DNA of 12,290 nucleotides, taken from the NCBI GenBank assembly GCA_041689775.1, contig JBDNFP010000248.1:1-12290 (forward strand), given 5' to 3'. The number at the start of each line of letters is the position of its first letter. Position 1 is the stretch's first letter. Below, piece after piece: positions 1-6,247 of this stretch. Origin of the DNA: JBDNFP01 sp041689775 (GTDB lineage: Bacteria; Bacteroidota; Bacteroidia; Cytophagales; Spirosomataceae). Below the pieces are notes generated by a model that saw only the letters and a program-made list of their open reading frames with translations, did not search any database and was not told where the DNA came from. Both the position numbers and the translations under genes were made by a program.

Positions 1-38
1 AACAAAAATCCCAAAACAACAGGTATTAGTTTCCTCAT
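1..38 (-). CDS. Start of a leftward gene, probable secreted or membrane protein (partial)
   Basis: An ATG on the minus strand (36-38) opens a frame to the window edge that reads MRKLIPVVLGFL. This has the shape of a signal peptide or first membrane helix: two basic residues followed by a hydrophobic run. Only 12 full codons are visible, so no function can be given. No clear TAnnTTTG promoter box or Shine-Dalgarno site was seen just upstream. The call rests only on the signal-like start. Confidence 0.4.
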   Translation of the reverse strand, partial: MRKLIPVVLGFL

Positions 39-392
39 ACTTGTTAAATGTAGATTGTTGATTGAATGGTTAACTTAATTGTACTTATAACTTATATTGG
101 TTGTCAGTGCAATTATCTCTATAACATGAAGTCTCGTTATATTATTGTTAATTAGTCAATTCTTTTTTTTAGTCACAATGTAACTAAAATATTTGTTATT
201 TTTTTTAGACTGATAGTCAGTTATTTATACAATAAATGTCACTGTAAATAAAAATTTGTTTACTAGTGTGGTTGAATGTCTGACATAATAGTTCATGTTT
301 CAAATTACTACCTGAATCCATCAGACGAACGGTCTTGTCAGGTGACCAATGGAAATATTCTTCAACTGATTTGAATGAAAGTTAAAATAAGG

Positions 393-433
393 CCAAGTCC
401 CCTTTTGAGTAAATGATTAAATAGGAGACTTGG
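393..433. repeat. Inverted repeat, 10 of 11 pairs
   Basis: The arm CCAAGTCCCCT (393-403) is complementary to AGGAGACTTGG (423-433) with one C/A mismatch (400/426), leaving a 19-base loop. No T-tract follows on the plus strand, so it is not a good rightward terminator. In the leftward direction the stem is followed by TTATTTTAAC, which is weak support for a terminator. It could also be a protein-binding site or a decayed element end. Confidence 0.4.
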
Positions 434-813
434 AACTAGATATAAGAAAGAAGCCTAAATAGTTGGTAAATAGCGAGTTGATTTTAATATTTTTTTATTG
501 TTGGATAACGGTTCCATCAGGTGCATACTTTGTTTTGTTCAGGTTTGAGTAAGGGATAAATTATCCTTACAAAGGACTTGTATTGCAGAAGGAATCAACC
601 TTTGAACCTGTTTGACTGATAAAGTGGCGTATAAAGTTAAGATCAGGGTTAATTATCCTAGTAGGCTTGGCTATTCTGTTTTGCTTAGTATTCAATAATC
701 TCTGATTAGTAACTTATTAATAGCTTACTATTATTTGTCTTTTGAGTGCTTTTAGTTAAATATAATTGTAACTAAAGATAGTTTTATTTATATTAGTTTT
801 GATACTGGTTTCA

Positions 814-889
814 CCTGCGGAAAATATTCTATATAGATAGTTGGGCTGTTCAACTATTTAATGATTAAGCCGATTGAGATTTTCGCAGG
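814..889 (+). ncRNA. Candidate compact structured RNA with possible pseudoknot
   Basis: CCTGCG-G-AAAAT (814-825) pairs with ATTTTCGCAGG (879-889) as an 11-bp stem with one bulged G (820). Inside it, TAGTTG (838-843) pairs with CAACTA (851-856) around a 7-base loop. Loop bases GGCT (844-847) are complementary to AGCC (868-871) downstream, so a loop-to-strand pseudoknot is possible. The nested layout resembles small riboswitch or ribozyme folds, but it matches no class I recognise. The strand is assumed to be plus. The next rightward gene is far away, so no target is evident. This is inference from pairing alone. Confidence 0.3.
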
Positions 890-895
890 ATAGTA

Positions 896-1070
896 CCAAG
901 GGCTTTTTTACCCAAAGGGGTGTGAACGAGAAATGGTAACCCGAAAGTAAAAGGGGTATATCAGATCACTATACATTGGGGGAGATCCCGGGTGCGTGAA
1001 GGTATTTCCTTAGGGAAGGAAGCCGATTATAGTAGAATAGAGACGAGGGTCTTACCCAGCCCATGACAGG
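896..1070 (+). ncRNA. Candidate structured RNA or relic: series of short hairpins
   Basis: Five short hairpins follow each other: CCC (940-942)/GGG (954-956); GTATA (956-960)/TATAC (970-974), which competes with the first for base 956; GGGG (978-981)/TCCC (986-989), closing a GAGA tetraloop of the GNRA type; TTCC (1006-1009)/GGAA (1014-1017); and GGGT (1047-1050)/ACCC (1054-1057). The stretch is G-rich compared with its AT-rich surroundings. GTGTG at 919-923 and the GNRA loop recall the 5' domain of group II introns, but no reverse transcriptase, domain V or other landmark is present. The identity is therefore open. Confidence 0.25.
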
Positions 1071-1088
1071 GTATTTAAATATAAAAAT

Positions 1089-1129
1089 TAATGCAATTGG
1101 ATACATATAAATGGTGCCCAATTGCATAA
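1089..1129 (-). terminator. Terminator-like hairpin after the SDR gene
   Basis: TTATGCAATTGG on the minus strand (1118-1129) pairs perfectly with CCAATTGCATTAA (through 1089), a 12-bp stem with a 17-base loop (1101-1117). Read leftward, the stem runs into a T-rich stretch (about 1081-1088). It starts 7 bases after the SDR stop codon, where the terminator of the whole leftward cluster is expected. Confidence 0.6.
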
Positions 1130-1135
1130 AATAAT

Positions 1136-1936
1136 TTACTGAGGAACGTTCTTACGGACCATTTTGAAGAGTAGGTTCGGCATAAATCTGCGGAGGTAAA
1201 CAGCAGCCATTTCGATAAGTCCTCCAATGAATACTTCCTTTTTATCATTTTGGGCAGCGTCAAGTATTCTACGCGCACACTCATTGGCAGGCATTCCCTT
1301 TTCCTGGTTGCTGTCCATTTGGCCATATTTTTCTCCTTGGGAGTTCAGGGCATTGATCGACACATTGGTCTTGATATAGCCCGGGCACACTACATTCACC
1401 CGGATATTATCATCAAAGACCTCCGACCGTAGTGAATCATAGAAACCGTGCAGGGCATGTTTGGCCGCGTTATAGCCCGAACGAAGGGGAGTACCTACTT
1501 TACCAGCCACACTACTGATTACAATGAATTGTCCGCTTTTTTGGTGGGTCATGTAAGGGAGTACCGCTTTGGTAAGTACCACGGTACTGTAAAAGTCTAC
1601 GTCCATGATCCGTTGATATACTTCCAGACTAGTATCTATTACCCGGGAGCGTTGGCTTATTCCGGCATTATGTACCATCACATCAATCCGGCCAAAACGA
1701 TTAATGATGTCAGTAACTTTTTGCTGGGCCAAGTCAAATTGTGTAACGTCCATGGGTAGGATCATTACCCGCTCGTCGGGTAGTTGGGTCGCTGCTTTTA
1801 CGCGTTCCAGTTCTTCTTGGCGTCGGGCGCTCAGTACCAATCGTGCGCCGTTTTTGGCTAATTCAAGGGCAAGTGCCTCTCCAATTCCGGATGAGGCACC
1901 AGTAATCCAAACAACTTTATCTTTAAAGTAGGGCAT
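1136..1936 (-). CDS. Short-chain dehydrogenase/reductase (SDR family)
   Basis: This 266-residue protein is a classical cytoplasmic SDR oxidoreductase, a Rossmann-fold enzyme that uses NAD(P)H on a carbonyl or alcohol substrate. The cofactor motif TGASSGIG lies at residues 12-19, NAG at 90-92, the catalytic Ser at 141/142, and the YxxxK pair at Tyr155 and Lys159. The PG motif that follows (CPGYIKT) is at 184-190. The basic SAR motif at 36-38 suggests NADP preference, which is inference. The hydrophobic, basic C-terminal tail (about 240-262) resembles DHRS7-like SDRs and may touch the membrane. The substrate cannot be told from sequence. It is the last gene of the leftward cluster, 29 bases after the LD-carboxypeptidase stop, and is followed by a terminator-like hairpin. 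Confidence 0.92.
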   Translation of the reverse strand: MPYFKDKVVWITGASSGIGEALALELAKNGARLVLSARRQEELERVKAATQLPDERVMILPMDVTQFDLAQQKVTDIINRFGRIDVMVHNAGISQRSRVIDTSLEVYQRIMDVDFYSTVVLTKAVLPYMTHQKSGQFIVISSVAGKVGTPLRSGYNAAKHALHGFYDSLRSEVFDDNIRVNVVCPGYIKTNVSINALNSQGEKYGQMDSNQEKGMPANECARRILDAAQNDKKEVFIGGLIEMAAVYLRRFMPNLLFKMVRKNVPQ

Positions 1937-1965
1937 ACAAATTTATTGTTATTGAAAAAAGTAAT

Positions 1966-2898
1966 CTAGGTAAGGAGTGTCTGATGATAATTCAGTTCGA
2001 CCGACGTGGGAGTGACACGTAGGTTAGCCTCGATCCCCACAAAAAGCGCTCGGTTGTCGGCCACGTGGCCGACTGGAAAATCAAAGCAGATAGGGTAGTT
2101 GAATTCTTGGGTATGCTCCAAGATAATTTCGTAGGCAGTCTTACCGAAAGGAGGGCTCGGGTTATCACGTACGTCGGTGAACTGACCGACTATCAGACCA
2201 GCCAGAGATTCAAGCTGCCCAGCTCTTTTGAGTTGAATAATCAATCGGTCAATAGTGTAGAGGTATTCGTTAATATCCTCAATAAATAAAATCTTTCCAG
2301 CGGTATCGATTTCAGTTTTAGATCCATTCAGGTGGGCAAAAAGGCATAGGTTACCCCCAATCACCTGACCTGTTGCCTGGCCCGTCCGGTTAAAAGAGTG
2401 GACTGGAATGTGGTACCCCACAGATTCTCCAAACAAGCATTTTCGAAGTGATTCAAGCGCAGTTTCGCCCTGTTCAATGGTGAACAGTTTTGTCATTGGG
2501 CCATGGATACTGGTAAAACCCATGGTGTAAAGTTGCGAGAGGAGGGCGGTTAGATCACTAAACCCCACCAACCACTTGGGTGATTGCCTGAATTTGGTGT
2601 AGTCTAATTGGTCCATAATGCGGGAACACCCGTAACCTCCCCTTACGGCGATGATGGCTTTCAAATCCGGATTATCCAGCATGGCCTGCAAATCAAATGT
2701 ACGTTGCTCATCGGTGCCAGAAAACTGATTGTATTCTCCTTGCAGGGTTGCCCCCTCTATTACATTGAGCTGCCAACGCTGGCGTAGCACTTCCAATCCT
2801 GGAATGCAATCTTCATATCGGACCTTACTGGCTGGCGCTACCACGCCTACTGTATCGCCTGTTTTCAGGAACGCAGGAATAATAATCGGGTGGGTCAT
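1966..2898 (-). CDS. LD-carboxypeptidase (peptidase family S66)
   Basis: This 310-residue protein has the usual length of S66 serine peptidases, which cut the bond before the terminal D-alanine of tetrapeptide stems during peptidoglycan recycling. The catalytic triad is visible: Ser114 in the nucleophile motif GFSDLT (112-117), Glu207 in FIEDINE (205-211) and His278 in PVGHVADN (275-282). The RGGYG motif at 86-90 and IHGP at 131-134 are also family hallmarks. There is no signal peptide, which fits cytoplasmic recycling as in E. coli LdcA. The S66 family also contains microcin-immunity proteins (MccF), so the natural substrate is not certain. The start is 7 bases after the Kir channel stop, indicating translation from the same message. 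Confidence 0.92.
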   Translation of the reverse strand: MTHPIIIPAFLKTGDTVGVVAPASKVRYEDCIPGLEVLRQRWQLNVIEGATLQGEYNQFSGTDEQRTFDLQAMLDNPDLKAIIAVRGGYGCSRIMDQLDYTKFRQSPKWLVGFSDLTALLSQLYTMGFTSIHGPMTKLFTIEQGETALESLRKCLFGESVGYHIPVHSFNRTGQATGQVIGGNLCLFAHLNGSKTEIDTAGKILFIEDINEYLYTIDRLIIQLKRAGQLESLAGLIVGQFTDVRDNPSPPFGKTAYEIILEHTQEFNYPICFDFPVGHVADNRALFVGIEANLRVTPTSVELNYHQTLLT

Positions 2899-2905
2899 TA
2901 AGAAG

Positions 2906-3886
2906 TTAGTTATTTAGGGAAGCCTCCCGGTAATCGTCAAGGTCAGAAATGTTTACATGAATTTGCTGGGCGTTACCACTGTCAAACAGGGGGTTAAATT
3001 TGGCACCATATACTACTTCTTCGTGGTGATATGAGTACCTGACGTGTACTTGCTGCATAAAGGTATCGTCAATGGCTTTGATCATAATCAGAAACTCAGA
3101 ATCTTTTTCTTTCATTTCTGCTTCTGACATACCATACAAGGGGCTGTCCTGGGTAATGGGGTGAACGATAGTCCAGTTTAGAGGGAAGAAGTTTACGCGG
3201 TCACGTTCTAATTCAAGAGGATAATACATCCGTACCTTTTTTCCATTGGGTAGCTCTTCGAGGCAGGAAAGGGAAACCTCTACCACAAGATCGATCAATT
3301 CATTATCGCGTTCATGGATAATTCGAAACATAGCCCCGTTTATATCCATGTAGGGGCTAATAACCAGATTTTTACTGAATCTTATACGAGGTAGGGAGCG
3401 GGAGAAACGACCATAGAGCATACCGGTGGCCAGGGCGATTAACAATAGTCCAACGAGTGCTTCAAATGCAGCCACTCCATTTGTGAGAAACCCCGTTGGG
3501 CTTACTCGGCCATAGCCTACCGTGGTGAGCGTTTGAGCACTAAAAAAGAATGCTTCCCAAAAAGGATGAAGACTCTGCCCAACATTCATTCCTGCGAGGT
3601 AATCTACCCCAATGATTACATAAACGCAGGCGAAAATAAGATTAAGGAAACTATAAAAGAGAAACACCGTTGCCAGGAATGCCCACCAGGACATAGTAAT
3701 TAACCGGTGATACCAGTTGACACTGTTCAGAAAGGAGTCTCCGATTCGCTTTACATTAAAGGAACCATCTTTATTGATAAGTCGGCTCTCTTCACTCGTA
3801 ATATTTGTTCCAAATCCGAGGTCTTTGGGTGTTTCTTCTCGGGCCTGTACAAGGTTTTTATATTTGTTGTTAAAATTTTTAGCCAT
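2906..3886 (-). CDS. Inward-rectifier potassium channel (KirBac-like)
   Basis: I place the start at the ATG at 3886, giving 326 residues. The frame extends upstream only to a TTG at 3895. The N-terminal region carries RLINKDGSFNVKR (about residues 35-47), the conserved slide-helix entry of Kir channels. A first membrane helix follows (about 64-92), then the pore helix and selectivity filter TTVGYGR (about 121-127), and a second membrane helix (about 133-160). The C-terminal half is a soluble beta-rich domain typical of Kir cytoplasmic domains. KirBac channels are inner-membrane tetramers passing K+. The position between a DUF721 gene and a peptidoglycan peptidase gives no functional clue. Confidence 0.92.
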   Translation of the reverse strand: MAKNFNNKYKNLVQAREETPKDLGFGTNITSEESRLINKDGSFNVKRIGDSFLNSVNWYHRLITMSWWAFLATVFLFYSFLNLIFACVYVIIGVDYLAGMNVGQSLHPFWEAFFFSAQTLTTVGYGRVSPTGFLTNGVAAFEALVGLLLIALATGMLYGRFSRSLPRIRFSKNLVISPYMDINGAMFRIIHERDNELIDLVVEVSLSCLEELPNGKKVRMYYPLELERDRVNFFPLNWTIVHPITQDSPLYGMSEAEMKEKDSEFLIMIKAIDDTFMQQVHVRYSYHHEEVVYGAKFNPLFDSGNAQQIHVNISDLDDYREASLNN

Positions 3887-3947
3887 ATCATTCAAATAAT
3901 GTAAAAAATAAGATTGGGCCTAGATTTAAACGGCTGACCGAAGAGTT

Positions 3948-4274
3948 TCATGAAAACACAACTTCGTCGATCAAGTCAGTTTTCATCTCCCTATTGATTA
4001 ACTCAATGATTTTGACTTTTGCGTGCAAAAGTTCATTTCGCAACGGAGCCGAATCTATTTGTAGAAATAAAACACGATTCCTTACGTACACTTTTTGGGT
4101 ACGTGACGCAATGGTGTGCCCCATAATTTTACTCCAATGGGCAGTAAGGTAGGTCTCGTCAAAGCTAGTGCGGAGCCGGTAAGAATCTATCATTTGCTCA
4201 ATCGCTTCTTTTAACGGAGTGATTCCGGGTTTACGTAAGGCTTTACCTTTATCGAATTTATAATACTGCGCCAT
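3948..4274 (-). CDS. DUF721 / DciA-like protein
   Basis: This small protein of 108 residues belongs to the DUF721 family. It shows the family core around Trp47 and Gly52 (W-x-x-I-M-G-H-T-I-A), followed by a basic beta-rich segment (VYVRNRVLFLQID, 62-74) and LRNEL at 78-82. In bacteria without DnaC or DnaI, DUF721 proteins (DciA) help load the replicative helicase DnaB. Whether this short version does so is inference. In many genomes the gene sits beside recF; no recF is visible here. It is the first gene of the leftward cluster, 61 bases before the Kir channel ATG, with a promoter-like box 20 bases upstream of its start. Confidence 0.85.
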   Translation of the reverse strand: MAQYYKFDKGKALRKPGITPLKEAIEQMIDSYRLRTSFDETYLTAHWSKIMGHTIASRTQKVYVRNRVLFLQIDSAPLRNELLHAKVKIIELINREMKTDLIDEVVFS

Positions 4275-4293
4275 ATATAATTCTCGCTTTATA

Positions 4294-4301
4294 CAAATAT
4301 A
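4294..4301 (-). promoter_or_regulatory. Candidate -7 promoter box for the leftward cluster
   Basis: The minus strand reads TATATTTG, an exact match to the Bacteroidota -7 consensus TAnnTTTG, ending 19 bases before the DUF721 start codon. It predicts a very short 5' leader. I found no clear -33 TTTG partner at the usual distance, so support is the box and its position only. Confidence 0.5.
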
Positions 4302-4545
4302 CTGATTATGTTATTCTAATACTTCCTGACTACTTTTCTTTGCCTTTCGATGGAATATCAGATACAGGAACAATTATAGCTAGGGAAAGTGCGCCAACAG
4401 CAATGGATTCCAAAAGAGATCACAAAATAAATAACAAAGGAGATATTTTGTTCTAACGAAAAAAAAATATTTGAAGGGTTTGGAATTCCCTTTGTTGGGC
4501 CTTAATATTGCGTCATCAAGTCAATTGCTTCACAAATCAGCGGTT

Positions 4546-4657
4546 GATTTATAGAGAAGAGGCTAGAGAATGGGCTCATAGAACCTCTGGCAACCTATCC
4601 CAAGCGTAATCGGGACAAGGTGCTAACTCCCACCTAATCAGTTAGGGAATATAAACT
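4546..4657 (+). promoter_or_regulatory. SAM-I (S-box) riboswitch upstream of metY-metX
   Basis: The aptamer core of the S-adenosylmethionine riboswitch is present in order. P1 pairs TTTATA (4548-4553) with TATAAA (4650-4655). P2 pairs AGAGG (4558-4562) with CCTCT (4584-4588). The conserved TGGCAACC lies at 4588-4595. P3 pairs TCCC (4598-4601) with GGGA (4612-4615), followed by AAGGTGCTAACTCC (4617-4630). P4 is CCTAA-TCAG-TTAGG (4633-4646). GGAATATAA closes the core. In this family SAM binding stabilises P1 and lowers expression of methionine genes, which fits the genes downstream. A promoter upstream is expected; AATATTTG at 4466-4473 is a one-mismatch -7 box. No clear intrinsic terminator overlaps P1, so the mode of control is not evident. 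Confidence 0.85.
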
Positions 4658-4666
4658 CAAACGCGC

Positions 4667-4777
4667 ATGAATCAGATTAACACGTATTCCGTATTCGGAG
4701 TAGCTTTTTGCTACTTATTATTAACCACCTCTAAGTTCTGTCAAGGACTTTCAGATGGTTTTTGTTGTATGCGTTAG
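4667..4777 (+). CDS. Candidate 36-residue leader peptide ending in Cys-Cys-Met-Arg
   Basis: A complete short frame starts with ATG 12 bases after riboswitch P1 and ends with TAG 93 bases before metY. The peptide begins MNQINTYSVFGV, has a hydrophobic middle (AFCYLLLTT) and ends SDGFCCMR. It holds four Cys (15, 25, 33, 34) and a second Met (35), and the sulfur amino acids are concentrated at the last codons. An in-frame TAA lies inside the P1 3' strand (4652-4654), so the ATG is the first possible start. A small hairpin AGTAGC-TTTTT-GCTACT (4699-4715) sits within the frame. This is the arrangement of a translation-sensing leader peptide, here for a sulfur amino acid pathway. Whether it is translated is unproven and I do not recognise a named family. 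Confidence 0.45.
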   Translation: MNQINTYSVFGVAFCYLLLTTSKFCQGLSDGFCCMR

Positions 4778-4870
4778 TAAGGATAATCCATAAGGATATT
4801 TATGCGTCAGGGTATTCAAGTTGTATTCCTAAAATTTTTCCTTTCACTCATTATTTAAAAGTAAAAAACA

Positions 4871-6184
4871 ATGGCACAAGAACCACAACGTTTTGAGACC
4901 CTCCAGTTACATGCCGGACAAGATGTAGATCCAGTAACGAATTCAAGGGCGGTACCTATTTACCAAACGACATCGTACACGTTCAATGATTCAGCGCATG
5001 GGGCTAATCTGTTCGCTCTGAAAGAGTTCGGGAATATTTACACCCGTATCATGAACCCAACCAATGATGTCTTTGAGAAACGCCTGACGGCTCTCGAAGG
5101 TGGAGTTGCGGCACTAGCTACTTCGTCAGGCCATGCGGCGCAATTTCTGGCCATTAATAACATCACAACGGTTGGTGATAACTTCATAACTACCTCTTTT
5201 CTCTACGGAGGAAGCTATAACCAGTTCAAAAATTCTTTCAAGAATATTGGCGTAGAGGCACGATTTGCTGACGGTGATGATGTGTCGAGTTTTGAGAAAC
5301 TAATCGATGATAAAACGAAGGCGATTTATCTGGAGACAATTGGTAACCCAAGTTTTAGCGTGCCCGACTTTGAGGCATTTTCTGCCCTGGCCAAAAAGTA
5401 TGATTTACCTATTATTGTTGATAATACGTTTGGTGCTGGCGGATCAATCTGTCAACCCATTAAGTGGGGTGCCCACATCGTGGTAGAATCTGCCACCAAA
5501 TGGATTGGTGGCCATGGTACTTCGATGGGAGGAGTCATAGTCGATGCTGGAACATTTGATTGGGGAAATGGTAAATACCCTCAGTTTACGGATCCTTCAC
5601 CAAGCTATCATGGTTTGGTTTTTAATGATGTCTTTGGCGTGAATGGTCCTTTTGGGAACATCCAGTTTATCATCCGGGCACGCGTGGAAGGATTACGTGA
5701 TTGGGGCCCAAGCCAAAGTCCGTTCAATGCCTTTTTGCTGCTGCAGGGACTCGAAACCCTCACTTTACGGGTAGAAAGGGCGTGTGAAAATGCGCTTAAC
5801 CTTGCCAAATGGTTGAAATCTCATCCCGATGTTGACAATGTTAATTATCTGGGTTTAGAAGATAATAAGTACCACTCCCTTGCCTCCAAGTATCTCACCC
5901 GTGGTTTTGGAGCGGTACTTTCTTTTAAATTAAAAGCGGGTAAAGAGGCGGCTGATCATTTTGTCAACTCACTCAAAGTAGTAAGCCACTTAGCTAATGT
6001 TGGTGATTCTAAAACTTTAATCATTCATCCAGCTAGTACCACTCACTCACAATTAAGCGAGGCAGACCAGGTAACAGCAGGTGTTATAGCCGGGCAGCTT
6101 CGGGTATCGGTTGGTATCGAGCATATTGAAGATATTAAGGCTGATTTTGAACAAGCATTTGCTCAGCTAGCCGTAACTGTCTAA
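4871..6184 (+). CDS. metY: O-acetylhomoserine sulfhydrylase (aminocarboxypropyltransferase)
   Basis: This PLP enzyme of 437 residues joins O-acetyl-L-homoserine and sulfide to give L-homocysteine and acetate, the direct sulfhydrylation route to methionine. It belongs to the Cys/Met metabolism PLP family. Visible landmarks are the N-terminal LHAGQ (13-17), the IYTRI phosphate-binding Tyr57/Arg59, VDNTFG with Asp184 that contacts the PLP nitrogen, and Lys210 in SATKWIGGHG, the Schiff-base lysine. The length (about 430 residues) and the long insert after the lysine fit MetY rather than the shorter cystathionine gamma-synthase or MetZ proteins (about 390-400). It is preceded by a SAM riboswitch and followed by metX, which makes its substrate. 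The start codon follows an A-rich stretch, usual in this phylum. Confidence 0.95.
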   Translation: MAQEPQRFETLQLHAGQDVDPVTNSRAVPIYQTTSYTFNDSAHGANLFALKEFGNIYTRIMNPTNDVFEKRLTALEGGVAALATSSGHAAQFLAINNITTVGDNFITTSFLYGGSYNQFKNSFKNIGVEARFADGDDVSSFEKLIDDKTKAIYLETIGNPSFSVPDFEAFSALAKKYDLPIIVDNTFGAGGSICQPIKWGAHIVVESATKWIGGHGTSMGGVIVDAGTFDWGNGKYPQFTDPSPSYHGLVFNDVFGVNGPFGNIQFIIRARVEGLRDWGPSQSPFNAFLLLQGLETLTLRVERACENALNLAKWLKSHPDVDNVNYLGLEDNKYHSLASKYLTRGFGAVLSFKLKAGKEAADHFVNSLKVVSHLANVGDSKTLIIHPASTTHSQLSEADQVTAGVIAGQLRVSVGIEHIEDIKADFEQAFAQLAVTV

Positions 6185-6190
6185 CTAGTG

Positions 6191-6223
6191 GGCTCCGGCA
6201 ATTGACCGGAGCCTTAATTTTTT
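6191..6223 (+). terminator. Intrinsic terminator between metY and metX
   Basis: GGCTCCGG (6191-6198) pairs perfectly with CCGGAGCC (6206-6213) across a 7-base loop, followed by TTAATTTTTT (6214-6223). It begins 6 bases after the metY stop and ends 24 bases before the metX ATG. It should end or reduce transcription leaving metY. Confidence 0.8.
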
Positions 6224-6247
6224 ACTAATTCAAGTGTCCGGGCGCGT

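Larger units (their letters stand above)
39..1075. other. About 1 kb AT-rich stretch without a convincing gene
   Basis: No open frame of useful length is present on either strand. The left two thirds (39-800) are AT-rich with poly-T runs (for example 163-170 and 199-206), an imperfect inverted repeat at 393-433 and a 13-base palindrome GGATAA-A-TTATCC at 554-566. From about 814 to 1070 the base composition becomes richer in G and many short complementary arms appear; these are listed separately. I see no tRNA, rRNA, tmRNA or RNase P signature. The stretch could be regulatory DNA, an unrecognised RNA gene or a decayed element. Confidence 0.6.

Noticed and set aside
39..1075. tRNA, tmRNA, RNase P RNA or CRISPR array in the left gene-free stretch
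   Set aside because: No T-loop or cloverleaf, no tmRNA or RNase P conserved segments and no regularly spaced repeats were seen.
1075..1326. 83-codon minus-strand frame overlapping the end of the SDR gene
   Set aside because: It overlaps a well-supported SDR in another frame and has no recognisable motif.
1250..1931. Plus-strand open frames inside the SDR gene
   Set aside because: They are antisense to a gene with complete catalytic motifs and resemble no protein family.
3887..3895. TTG start giving three more residues on the Kir channel
   Set aside because: An ATG lies three codons downstream and the extra residues carry no conserved feature.
4699..4715. AGTAGC-TTTTT-GCTACT hairpin as the riboswitch terminator
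   Set aside because: The stem is only 6 bp of mixed strength and is followed by TATTATT rather than a T run. It also does not overlap P1.
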